Assembly: GCA_003484865.1 (NCBI GenBank)
Contig: DMZT01000373.1
Coordinates: 1 to 5,781 of the forward strand
From: Stenotrophomonas sp.
GTDB taxonomy: Bacteria > Pseudomonadota > Gammaproteobacteria > Xanthomonadales > Xanthomonadaceae
Direction: 5' to 3'
Length of the DNA stretch: 5,781 bases
The position numbers and the translations under genes were made by a program. Of the stretch, positions 1-4,971 are shown piece by piece; the first letter of the stretch is position 1; each line of letters begins with the position of its first letter. Below the pieces are notes generated by a model, which made no database searches, was not told where the DNA came from, and was given only the letters and a program-made list of their open reading frames with translations.

Positions 1-423
1 GACGGGTGTGTCATCGGCGATGGCCGCCTCGAGCAGGGCCAGGCGCGAGTAACCGAAGGCCTTCGGATCGGCGTACGCCGCATCAAGATCGGCCGTGAGG
101 ATCTGGACGTCTTCCACGCCGGGCCAGCCTTCGCGGATGGCGACGGCCGCACCTTGTGCGTTGCCGCTGGCCAGTGCGCTGGCAACGCGCTCGGTCTTGA
201 GCACCTTGCCCAGCTTGCCGAGCTGACCGGTCAGCGCCGTCTGCAGCCCCGCGACCACCTGATCGCGGGAGTGTTCAAGCTCGGCGCCGACGGCGGCCTG
301 GCGCCATTGGCGCACACCGCTCCACCCGAACCAGACCGCCAACAGCACCAGCAGCACGGCCAACAGCGGCACCGAGCGCCCTGTGGTCAACCGCGGCCGT
401 CCTTCCGCCTTCGCCTTGCTCAT
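1..423 (-). CDS. algC: Membrane-anchored N-terminus of probable AlgC-type phosphomannomutase/phosphoglucomutase (3' end beyond window)
   Basis: The first 141 codons are visible; the gene runs off the left edge. The start is ATG at 423, 12 bases after the dut stop, with a strong AGGGGAG ribosome site just upstream. The protein opens with a basic stretch (K3, K5, R9, R11, R16), then one hydrophobic segment at about residues 17-34 (VPLLAVLLVLLAVWFGW), and then a soluble, Ala/Gln-rich helical region. This fits a single membrane anchor with a cytoplasmic N-terminus and a periplasmic segment. The catalytic mutase domain is not in view. The product name therefore rests on recall: Xanthomonadaceae carry a long (roughly 780-residue) phosphomannomutase/phosphoglucomutase with such an N-terminal extension next to dut. 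That enzyme interconverts hexose 1- and 6-phosphates to feed exopolysaccharide and LPS sugar nucleotides. Another membrane protein with a sensor-like N-terminus cannot be excluded from this fragment alone. Confidence 0.65.
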   Translation of the reverse strand, partial: MSKAKAEGRPRLTTGRSVPLLAVLLVLLAVWFGWSGVRQWRQAAVGAELEHSRDQVVAGLQTALTGQLGKLGKVLKTERVASALASGNAQGAAVAIREGWPGVEDVQILTADLDAAYADPKAFGYSRLALLEAAIADDTPV

Positions 424-435
424 GACGCTCCCCTG

Positions 436-909
436 TCAGCGCACCCCGGTATGGCCGAATCCACCCGTTCCCCTGGCGCTGTCGGTGAAAGTATCCACTA
501 CCTGAAGCGCCACGCGTGCAATGGGCAGCACCACCAGCTGGGCGATGCGATCGCCGGGCTGCAGCGTGAACGGCTCGCGGCCGCGGTTCCAGGCGCTGAT
601 CAGCAGCGGGCCCTGGTAATCGGCATCGATCAGGCCGGTGCCGTTGCCCAGCACGATGCCGTGGCGATGGCCAAGCCCGGAGCGCGGCAGCACCACGGCG
701 GCCAGGTTTGGATCGGCGATATGAATGGCGATACCACTGGGAATCAGCGCGGTGTCGCCCGGCTGCAGCGTGAGCTCGGTCTCCAGCGCAGCACGCAGAT
801 CGAGGCCGGCGCTGTGTTCGGTGGCGTAGGCCGGCAGCGGCCATTCGTCGCCGAAACGCGGATCGAGCAGCTTGACCTGCAACGGCTGGAGGGAGGAATC
901 GATGGTCAT
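436..909 (-). CDS. dut: Deoxyuridine 5'-triphosphate nucleotidohydrolase (dUTPase)
   Basis: Cytoplasmic homotrimeric dUTPase that splits dUTP to dUMP and pyrophosphate, keeping uracil out of DNA and supplying dTMP synthesis. At 157 residues it has the usual length, close to E. coli Dut. All five family motifs are present: AGLDLRA (34-40), PRSGLG (75-80), GLIDADYQG (92-100, with Asp95 the expected catalytic base), GDRIAQLVV (119-127) and the C-terminal glycine-rich GTGGFGHTG arm (147-155) that closes over the nucleotide. The ATG overlaps the coaBC stop in an ATGA (906-909), and a CAGAGG ribosome site lies 8 bases upstream inside coaBC, so translation is probably coupled to coaBC. A coaBC-dut pairing is common in proteobacteria. 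No residue looks abnormal. The long open frame at 275-928 in another frame is a GC-rich shadow. Confidence 0.97.
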   Translation of the reverse strand: MTIDSSLQPLQVKLLDPRFGDEWPLPAYATEHSAGLDLRAALETELTLQPGDTALIPSGIAIHIADPNLAAVVLPRSGLGHRHGIVLGNGTGLIDADYQGPLLISAWNRGREPFTLQPGDRIAQLVVLPIARVALQVVDTFTDSARGTGGFGHTGVR

Positions 910-2165
910 GCGTGCAACCTCTGGGCAATCAGGGACAACAGTTGTTCGGCCAGCACGGCCTTGGAGGTGCCGGGGAACACCTGTTCGCCGCCCTGCCAGT
1001 AGGCCGTGGCCGCGTTTTCATCACTCTCGAAACCGCCGGTGCTGATCCCGACCTGGTTGGCGATCACCAGATCCAGGCGCTTGTCGACCAGCTTGCCGCG
1101 CGCGTACTTCTCCACATCGTGGGTTTCGGCGGCGAAGCCGACCACCAGCTTGAGCGCGTTGGTCTGCGTGGCCACCTCGGCCAGGATGTCCGGGGTGCGC
1201 ACCAGCTCCAGGGTCAGGCTCTGGGTATCGGCGGTCTTCTTGAGTTTCTGCGGAGCGACCTGGCGCGGGGTGTAATCGGACACCGCGGCCGCACCGATAT
1301 AGATGTCGGCCGGCAACGCACCGAGCACCGCTTCGCGCATCTGCGCGGCCGAGCGCACATCAACGCGCTGCACACCGGCAGGCGTGGCCAGCTGGACCGG
1401 GCCACTGACCAGCACCACCTGCGCGCCCAGGCGGGCGGCGGCGGCGGCCAGCGCGTAGCCCATCTTGCCGCTGCTGCGGTTGCCGACGTAGCGCACCGGG
1501 TCGATATCTTCATAGGTGGGGCCGGCGCTGATCAGCACGCGCAGCCCCTTCAGTTCACTGCTCGCCGGTGGCTCGGCGGGGGCCGGCGCGTGCAGCCGGG
1601 CCAGCGCGGCCACGATCGCGTTCGGTTCGGTGAGCCGACCGGGACCGGACTCGCCTTCGGCCAGCGGACCGTCTTCCGGCCCGATCACCTGGGCACCACG
1701 CTCGCGCAGCAGGGCGATGTTGGCCTGGGTGGCCGGGTGCAGCCACATGCGGTGGTTCATCGCCGGGCACACGGTCAGCGGCGCGGTCGTGGCCAGGCAC
1801 AGGGTGGTGACCAGATCATCGGCGTGGCCGTTGGCCAGGCGCGCGAGCAGATCGGCGGTGGCCGGGGCGACCACGATGCGGTCGGCCCAGCGGGCCAGCT
1901 CGATATGGCCCATGGCCTGCTCGGCCGCGCTGTCCCACAGGGTGGTGCGGGTCGGCTGGCCGGACAGTGCCTGGAAGCTCAGCGGGGTGACGAACTGCTG
2001 GGCCCCGGCAGTCATCGCGACCTGCACCTGGGCCCCGGCATCGCGCAGGCGGCGCACCAGTTCCAGCGACTTGTAGGCAGCGATCCCGCCACCAACGCAC
2101 AACAACAGCTTCTGGCCTTCCAACGGGCGCGCGGACGCCGGAGAAGCCTGGGGGGAGTCAGCCAC
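906..2165 (-). CDS. coaBC: Bifunctional phosphopantothenoylcysteine decarboxylase / phosphopantothenate-cysteine ligase
   Basis: Two consecutive steps of coenzyme A synthesis in one 419-residue flavoprotein: CoaB (about 205-419) joins 4'-phosphopantothenate to cysteine using CTP, and CoaC (about 17-195) decarboxylates the product with FMN. CoaC hallmarks are the GGGIAAYK loop (25-32), catalytic His87 in [11 protein letters not shown] and PAMN with Asn137. CoaB hallmarks are [16 protein letters not shown] (214-229), SSGKMG (231-236) and the KLKK loop (307-310). The substrate clamp reads [11 protein letters not shown], so the cysteine of E. coli Dfp (Cys158) is replaced by Glu170. The start is GTG at 2165, chosen because CAGGA lies 9 bases upstream. 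This gives a 16-residue Pro/Ala/Ser-rich leader ahead of the fold; an internal start such as TTG at codon 15 is possible. It is the first gene of the minus-strand operon with dut. Confidence 0.97.
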   Translation of the reverse strand: MADSPQASPASARPLEGQKLLLCVGGGIAAYKSLELVRRLRDAGAQVQVAMTAGAQQFVTPLSFQALSGQPTRTTLWDSAAEQAMGHIELARWADRIVVAPATADLLARLANGHADDLVTTLCLATTAPLTVCPAMNHRMWLHPATQANIALLRERGAQVIGPEDGPLAEGESGPGRLTEPNAIVAALARLHAPAPAEPPASSELKGLRVLISAGPTYEDIDPVRYVGNRSSGKMGYALAAAAARLGAQVVLVSGPVQLATPAGVQRVDVRSAAQMREAVLGALPADIYIGAAAVSDYTPRQVAPQKLKKTADTQSLTLELVRTPDILAEVATQTNALKLVVGFAAETHDVEKYARGKLVDKRLDLVIANQVGISTGGFESDENAATAYWQGGEQVFPGTSKAVLAEQLLSLIAQRLHA

Positions 2166-2220
2166 CTTGGGTGTTCCTGTCGAACCGAGGCGATTAGCTT
2201 ACCTGATGGGGTGCGGGCGG

Positions 2221-2241
2221 CTCATGCCCCAGGGGCATGAG
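2221..2241. repeat. Perfect 10-bp inverted repeat with one-base centre (possible operator)
   Basis: Arms CTCATGCCCC (2221-2230) and GGGGCATGAG (2232-2241) are exact reverse complements around A2231. A one-base centre is too tight for an RNA hairpin with full pairing, which favours a protein-binding DNA palindrome. The outer CATGAG also recurs in the same direction at 2257-2262, 21 bases (two helical turns) after the right arm copy. The position, 56 bases upstream of the coaBC GTG, suits control of coaBC or of the divergent Fic gene. I do not recognise the regulator. Confidence 0.55.
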
Positions 2242-2284
2242 GGGGGTGTTTTTGGTCATGAGGGTGCACGGGTGCCACCCTTGA

Positions 2285-2333
2285 TTGTTGGCCTGCCCAG
2301 TAGATGGAACTGCCTGGGCAAGGGTGCCGACAA
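2285..2333 (+). repeat. Two-part inverted repeat / hairpin
   Basis: The outer arms TTGTTGGC (2285-2292) and GCCGACAA (2326-2333) pair over 8 positions with one G-T. The inner arms TGCCCAG (2294-2300) and CTGGGCA (2314-2320) pair perfectly around a 13-base loop. An alternative pairing is CACCCTTG (2276-2283) with CAAGGGTG (2319-2326), which excludes both of the above. It could be a remnant of a REP-like intergenic palindrome, which are frequent in Stenotrophomonas, or a structured leader. There is no T tract directly after it, so it is not a standard terminator. Confidence 0.4.
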
Positions 2334-2351
2334 CGGAAGGTGACTCCGTGG

Positions 2352-2380
2352 TTTTAGTCGTTAAAAAAGGATGCTTTAAT
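2352..2380 (+). promoter_or_regulatory. Candidate promoter of the Fic gene (extended -10)
   Basis: TGCTTTAAT (2372-2380) combines a TGn extension with a -10-like TTTAAT in an AT-rich island that stands out in GC-rich DNA. A 17-base spacer leads back to TTTTAG (2352-2357), a poor -35, as is usual with extended -10 promoters. Transcription would begin near 2387, leaving a leader of about 55 bases before the Fic ATG. This is inferred from sequence only. Confidence 0.35.
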
Positions 2381-2441
2381 AACGATCGCGGATGGGAAAG
2401 GTTTCTTTCGCAGCTGAAACCGTATCCAAAGGAACCTTGTC

Positions 2442-3590
2442 ATGCCGCGCATCACTGGGACCTGTGCCACAACCGCCGTTGGTGGCGAGAACGTTCACGC
2501 GTTCGTGCCTCACGCCCTCCCGCCCGGAGATCCGGTGCTTTCCCCCACCGCGTACGTGGAGCAGAACGCCCGCGCCGAAGTAGCGTTGACGCGCTTGTCC
2601 GGTATGGCCGGGCTGGTGGCCTCCAGCAACTGGCTGATCTATGCCGCCATCCGCAAGGAGGCCTTGCTTACCTCGCAGCTGGAAGGCACCCAGGCCACAC
2701 TGACCGACGTGCTGGATGAGGAAGCCGGTATGACGGTGACCAATGCCCAGGATGTGGAAGAAGTTACGAATTACCTGCTGGCGTTCAACTACGCGCGCGA
2801 GCAGCTGCGTAGCGCTACCGGTCTGCCGGTATCACTGCGGCTGCTGACCGAGTCCCACCGGGTGCTGATGACGGGCGTGCGTGGCGCCACCAAGCAGCCG
2901 GGGGCCGTGCGTACTACACAGAACTGGATTGGTGGAAGCCGACCAGGCAATGCGAGCTTCGTTCCACCGCCCGCGCAGGAAGTGGGGCCCGCACTCAGCG
3001 CGCTGGAGCGCTATATCCACCAGCCAGAGCACGCGTTGCCGCCCCTGGTGCGCGTGGCGTTGGTGCATGCGCAATTCGAAACCATCCACCCCTTCCTGGA
3101 CGGCGACGGACGTATCGGCCGCCTGCTCATCGCAATGCTGTTGGAAGAGTGGAAGTTGATGCCCGAGCCGTTGCTGTATGTGTCTGGTTACCTGAAACGA
3201 CACCAGCGGATGTACTACGACCGGCTTTCCGCCATTCGAAATGACGGTGACTGGGAAGGCTGGGTGAGCTTCTTTCTGGAGGCCGTGGAGGCCGCTGCTG
3301 ATGAGGCGCAAAGCAGCATCGTTGCCCTTGCCGCATGCATCGCCGAGGATCGGAAGCGTGTGCTTGCGCTGGGTACCAGTACGTTGGCGACGCTTCGGTT
3401 GTTCGAGCTGCTTCCCACCATGCCGAGAATCAACATTGATCGTGCGGCGCAGGTGCTGGAGGTGAGTGCTCCAACTGCGGCGAAGGCCATCAATGGATTG
3501 CAGGTAGCTGGGGTGTTGGAGGAGACGACGGGCCGGGCGCGGAACCAGAGATTCTTGTATGCGCGGTATGTAAGGCTGTTGATGCAGTGA
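2442..3590 (+). CDS. Stand-alone Fic-domain protein AMPylyltransferase with N-terminal inhibitory helix and C-terminal winged helix
   Basis: A 382-residue Fic protein, expected to transfer AMP (or another nucleotide moiety) to a hydroxyl side chain of a target protein in the cytoplasm; the target is unknown. An N-terminal Fic_N-type region contains TSQLEG (77-82), the (S/T)xxxE(G/N) inhibitory motif with Glu81, marking a class II, self-inhibited enzyme. A flap region QNWIGGSRPGNASFVPPP spans about 160-177. The catalytic loop HPFLDGDGRIGR is at 216-227, with His216 as base, Asp220 for the metal and Arg224/Arg227; the usual Asn of GNGR is Asp222. It is followed by LYVSGYLKRHQRMYYDRL. Residues about 315-375 look like a winged helix-turn-helix. 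Length and layout match the Shewanella SoFic type. The ATG has AAGGA 8 bases upstream. There is no antitoxin gene beside it, consistent with built-in inhibition. GC is lower than in coaBC and argS, which suggests acquisition. Confidence 0.9.
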   Translation: MPRITGTCATTAVGGENVHAFVPHALPPGDPVLSPTAYVEQNARAEVALTRLSGMAGLVASSNWLIYAAIRKEALLTSQLEGTQATLTDVLDEEAGMTVTNAQDVEEVTNYLLAFNYAREQLRSATGLPVSLRLLTESHRVLMTGVRGATKQPGAVRTTQNWIGGSRPGNASFVPPPAQEVGPALSALERYIHQPEHALPPLVRVALVHAQFETIHPFLDGDGRIGRLLIAMLLEEWKLMPEPLLYVSGYLKRHQRMYYDRLSAIRNDGDWEGWVSFFLEAVEAAADEAQSSIVALAACIAEDRKRVLALGTSTLATLRLFELLPTMPRINIDRAAQVLEVSAPTAAKAINGLQVAGVLEETTGRARNQRFLYARYVRLLMQ

Positions 3591-4122
3591 TTGGAGTTCA
3601 ATCGATCAAGTTTGATGTGCCACATTCTTGCCGCTGACGTAAAGACCCGCTGAGAGCGCCCTACCATGTACTCCCCGCGGCGTGCGGGTGCTCCGAACAA
3701 AACATGGGAGATCAGAGTGTAAAAACCTTATGCCTGCGGACCGTGGAACTTTGCTCCTTTCGACTGGCATCGTGAATCCCACGCGCGAACCTCCCCGATA
3801 TGCAGGCAGTCACACCATCACACGCACTCTCCGTGCCCTGAGGCCAACACGCCTACCGACGTCAGAAATCAGCTTCGCTCGCTGGGCTGGGTTTTTCATG
3901 GCAATGACATGGTTTCACCCCTAAAGGGACGCCCTGAGCTGGCTTGTATGAGGCAGATTGCCCATGAAGCATTACTAACGATGCGACGCAGACATCCCAA
4001 GGCTTTCAGAGATTGATATTCAAATCCGGGGATAGCACCTGCATCCATCCCTCCAGATTCTGACGCGCTATCGCGATCGCTTCTGATGGCGCCTCCACTC
4101 GTGCATCCCGACAATTGCTGAT
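3591..4122. other. 532-base lower-GC gap between the Fic gene and radC, no convincing gene
   Basis: Two 60-base lines counted by hand give 52% (3721-3780) and 45% (3961-4020) GC, far below coaBC and argS. Reading frames are short and interrupted. Contents I can point to are a small hairpin CCCGC/GCGGG (3674-3678/3684-3688), one weak 80-codon open frame (3682-3924), a weak hairpin CAGC/GCTG followed within a few bases by GGGTTTTT (3870-3895), and the 8-base palindrome ATCGCGAT (4070-4077). No clear -35/-10 pair for radC was found. No integrase, att core or insertion-sequence ends are visible. The stretch looks like decayed accessory DNA accompanying the Fic gene. Confidence 0.6.
3682..3924 (+). 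CDS. Doubtful short open frame, possible phage-remnant peptide
   Basis: An 80-codon frame starts at GTG 3682; an ATG at 3730 would give 64 residues. Neither start has a well-placed ribosome site: GGGAG at 3706-3710 is about 19 bases before the ATG. The peptide is basic, low in hydrophobics and ends SFARWAGFFMAMTWFHP. The GFF ending, encoded by a GGGTTTTTC run after a weak hairpin, loosely recalls the C-termini of short phage P4 Ash-like proteins, but this is memory-level resemblance. It may equally be a chance frame across a terminator-like sequence. Confidence 0.15.
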   Translation: MRVLRTKHGRSECKNLMPADRGTLLLSTGIVNPTREPPRYAGSHTITRTLRALRPTRLPTSEISFARWAGFFMAMTWFHP

Positions 4123-4132
4123 ATGGCAATTG
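4112..4132 (+). promoter_or_regulatory. Inverted repeat enclosing the radC start codon
   Basis: CAATTGC (4112-4118) and GCAATTG (4126-4132) form a perfect 7-bp inverted repeat. The 7-base loop TGATATG ends with the radC ATG (4123-4125). No Shine-Dalgarno sequence lies in the 20 bases upstream, where the region reads CATCCCGACAATTGCTGAT. The start codon would thus be presented in a hairpin loop in mRNA, or the dyad could bind a protein as DNA. Confidence 0.4.
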
Positions 4133-4821
4133 AAGACTGGCCCAAAGATGAACGCCCTCGCGAAAGGTTGCTGGCAAAAGGGCCCGCTGCTTTATCTGAC
4201 GTAGAGCTTCTGGTCTTATTCATGGGTACCGGCCGCAAGGGCCAGCATGTGCTGGAGAGCGCGAGTCAGCTGATGAAGATTCATGGTCCACTGCGGAAGT
4301 TATTGGACATGGATGCCGCAAAGCTCATGAAGCTTCCGGCACTGGGGCCTGCACGAGCATGCAAACTGGTGGCAGCGCTCGAACTCGCTAACCGTCACCT
4401 CCGCGCGCAATTGGATCGAGGCGACAGCATGCGCGACCCCGGCTCTGCAGCGCGTTACTTCAAGCAAAGACTGCGCTCCCGACCTCAAGAGGTATTTGCG
4501 GCCCTGTTTCTGGACACCCGCAACCGGACACTGGGCTATGAGGAGCTGTTCACCGGCACCATTGACGCGGCCGCCGTGTATCCGCGGGAGGTGGTTCGCC
4601 GGGCGTTATTGCATAACGCCGCAGCGGTCATCGTCAGCCACAACCACCCCTCCGGCAGCGCGGAGCCCTCTCGCGCGGATCGCGAGATCACCCAGCACCT
4701 CCAGAAGGCCTTGGATCTAGTCGACATCCGCCTCCTGGACCACGTAGTAGTAGGCGAAGGCACCCCCGTCTCCATGGCTGAACGAGGCTGGCTCGAACCC
4801 ACCCTCTCTTTTCGGGGCTGA
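4123..4821 (+). CDS. radC: RadC family JAB/MPN-domain protein
   Basis: A 232-residue RadC (UPF0758) protein, full length for the family. The N-terminal part (about 1-95) contains the WPxDERPRERLL opening and a helix-hairpin-helix-like LPALGPARACKLVAALEL (71-88). The C-terminal JAB/MPN domain (about 105-225) has a complete JAMM metal set: Glu123 in PQEVFAALFLDT and SHNHPSGSAEPSRAD with His173, His175, Ser178 and Asp186. JAMM sites bind zinc and usually act as hydrolases, but the biochemical role of RadC is unsettled; the early link to DNA repair in E. coli was reassigned to recG. The start at ATG 4123 lacks a ribosome site and lies in a hairpin loop. The first half has lower GC (52-62% in counted lines) than coaBC or argS, so it may be a divergent or recombined allele next to the Fic insert. 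Confidence 0.93.
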   Translation: MAIEDWPKDERPRERLLAKGPAALSDVELLVLFMGTGRKGQHVLESASQLMKIHGPLRKLLDMDAAKLMKLPALGPARACKLVAALELANRHLRAQLDRGDSMRDPGSAARYFKQRLRSRPQEVFAALFLDTRNRTLGYEELFTGTIDAAAVYPREVVRRALLHNAAAVIVSHNHPSGSAEPSRADREITQHLQKALDLVDIRLLDHVVVGEGTPVSMAERGWLEPTLSFRG

Positions 4822-4900
4822 ACGCCCCAGTCAGTCCCAGAACCCCTGTCCGAAGCCCTGAAACCGCCCCCAACACCCCTCAAGCCCCCTGCCCCAACCC
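4821..4900 (+). terminator. C-rich, G-poor stretch, candidate Rho-utilisation region
   Basis: In these 80 bases I count 43 C and 11 G, with CCC or longer runs recurring about every 10 bases, immediately after the radC stop and before the argS promoter candidate. Such a C-over-G bubble without strong secondary structure is the typical signature of a Rho loading site. A 5-bp hairpin GGGGC/GCCCC (4814-4818/4824-4828) spans the radC stop but is not followed by a T tract, so an intrinsic terminator is not supported. The inferred role is to end radC transcription before argS. Confidence 0.4.
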
Positions 4901-4902
4901 CG

Positions 4903-4935
4903 TTCAATGGATCGGCCCGCCATCTAGGCTAAAAT
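4903..4935 (+). promoter_or_regulatory. Candidate argS promoter
   Basis: TAAAAT (4930-4935) matches five of six bases of the TATAAT -10 and lies in the only AT-rich spot of the radC-argS gap. A -35 is unclear: TTCAAT (4903-4908) is a weak match with a long 21-base spacer. Transcription would start near 4942, about 30 bases before the argS GTG. Confidence 0.35.
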
Positions 4936-4971
4936 TGCCGATTCCGCCGCTCCAGTCCCAAAGCAGGCCTT

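Larger units (their letters stand above)
2166..2441. promoter_or_regulatory. Divergent coaBC / Fic intergenic region
   Basis: This 276-base gap separates the divergent coaBC and Fic starts, so both promoters should lie here. From left to right it holds the coaBC ribosome site (CAGGA, 2175-2179, minus strand), a possible but weak coaBC -10 on the minus strand inside TAAGCTAAT (near 2187-2200), a perfect inverted repeat at 2221-2241, a two-part hairpin at 2285-2333, an AT-rich stretch at 2351-2382 with a candidate extended -10, and the Fic ribosome site (AAGGA, 2429-2433). No credible short gene was found; the open frame starting near 2392 overlaps the Fic gene in another frame. Confidence 0.6.

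Noticed and set aside
154..2240. Long plus-strand open frames (154-1002, 912-2240, 1516-2076) opposite the coaBC operon
   Set aside because: They are antisense shadows of high-GC genes with third-position bias. Their translations are rich in Gly, Arg, Gln and His, have no recognisable domains, and the true genes on the minus strand are unambiguous.
2333..2355. ACGGA/TCCGT hairpin followed by GGTTTT as an intrinsic terminator
   Set aside because: The stem is only 5 bp, the T run is only four, and no plus-strand gene lies upstream that would need terminating.
2832..3700. Minus-strand frames opposite the Fic gene (2832-3311, 3215-3700)
   Set aside because: They lie antisense to a full, motif-complete Fic gene, have no ribosome site and no family motifs; an antisense antitoxin was considered but nothing supports it.
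3969..3980. ATTACTAA resembling half of a Xanthomonas LexA-type site upstream of radC
   Set aside because: No second half-site with dyad symmetry is present, so SOS control of radC is not supported.
4013..4041. TTGATA (4013-4018) as a -35 for radC
   Set aside because: No acceptable -10 is found 16-18 bases downstream; GATAGC at 4031 is only 12 bases away.
3896..4177. 93-codon minus-strand frame overlapping the radC start
   Set aside because: It extends into radC, has no domain-like pattern and no good ribosome site; the frame length is expected by chance.
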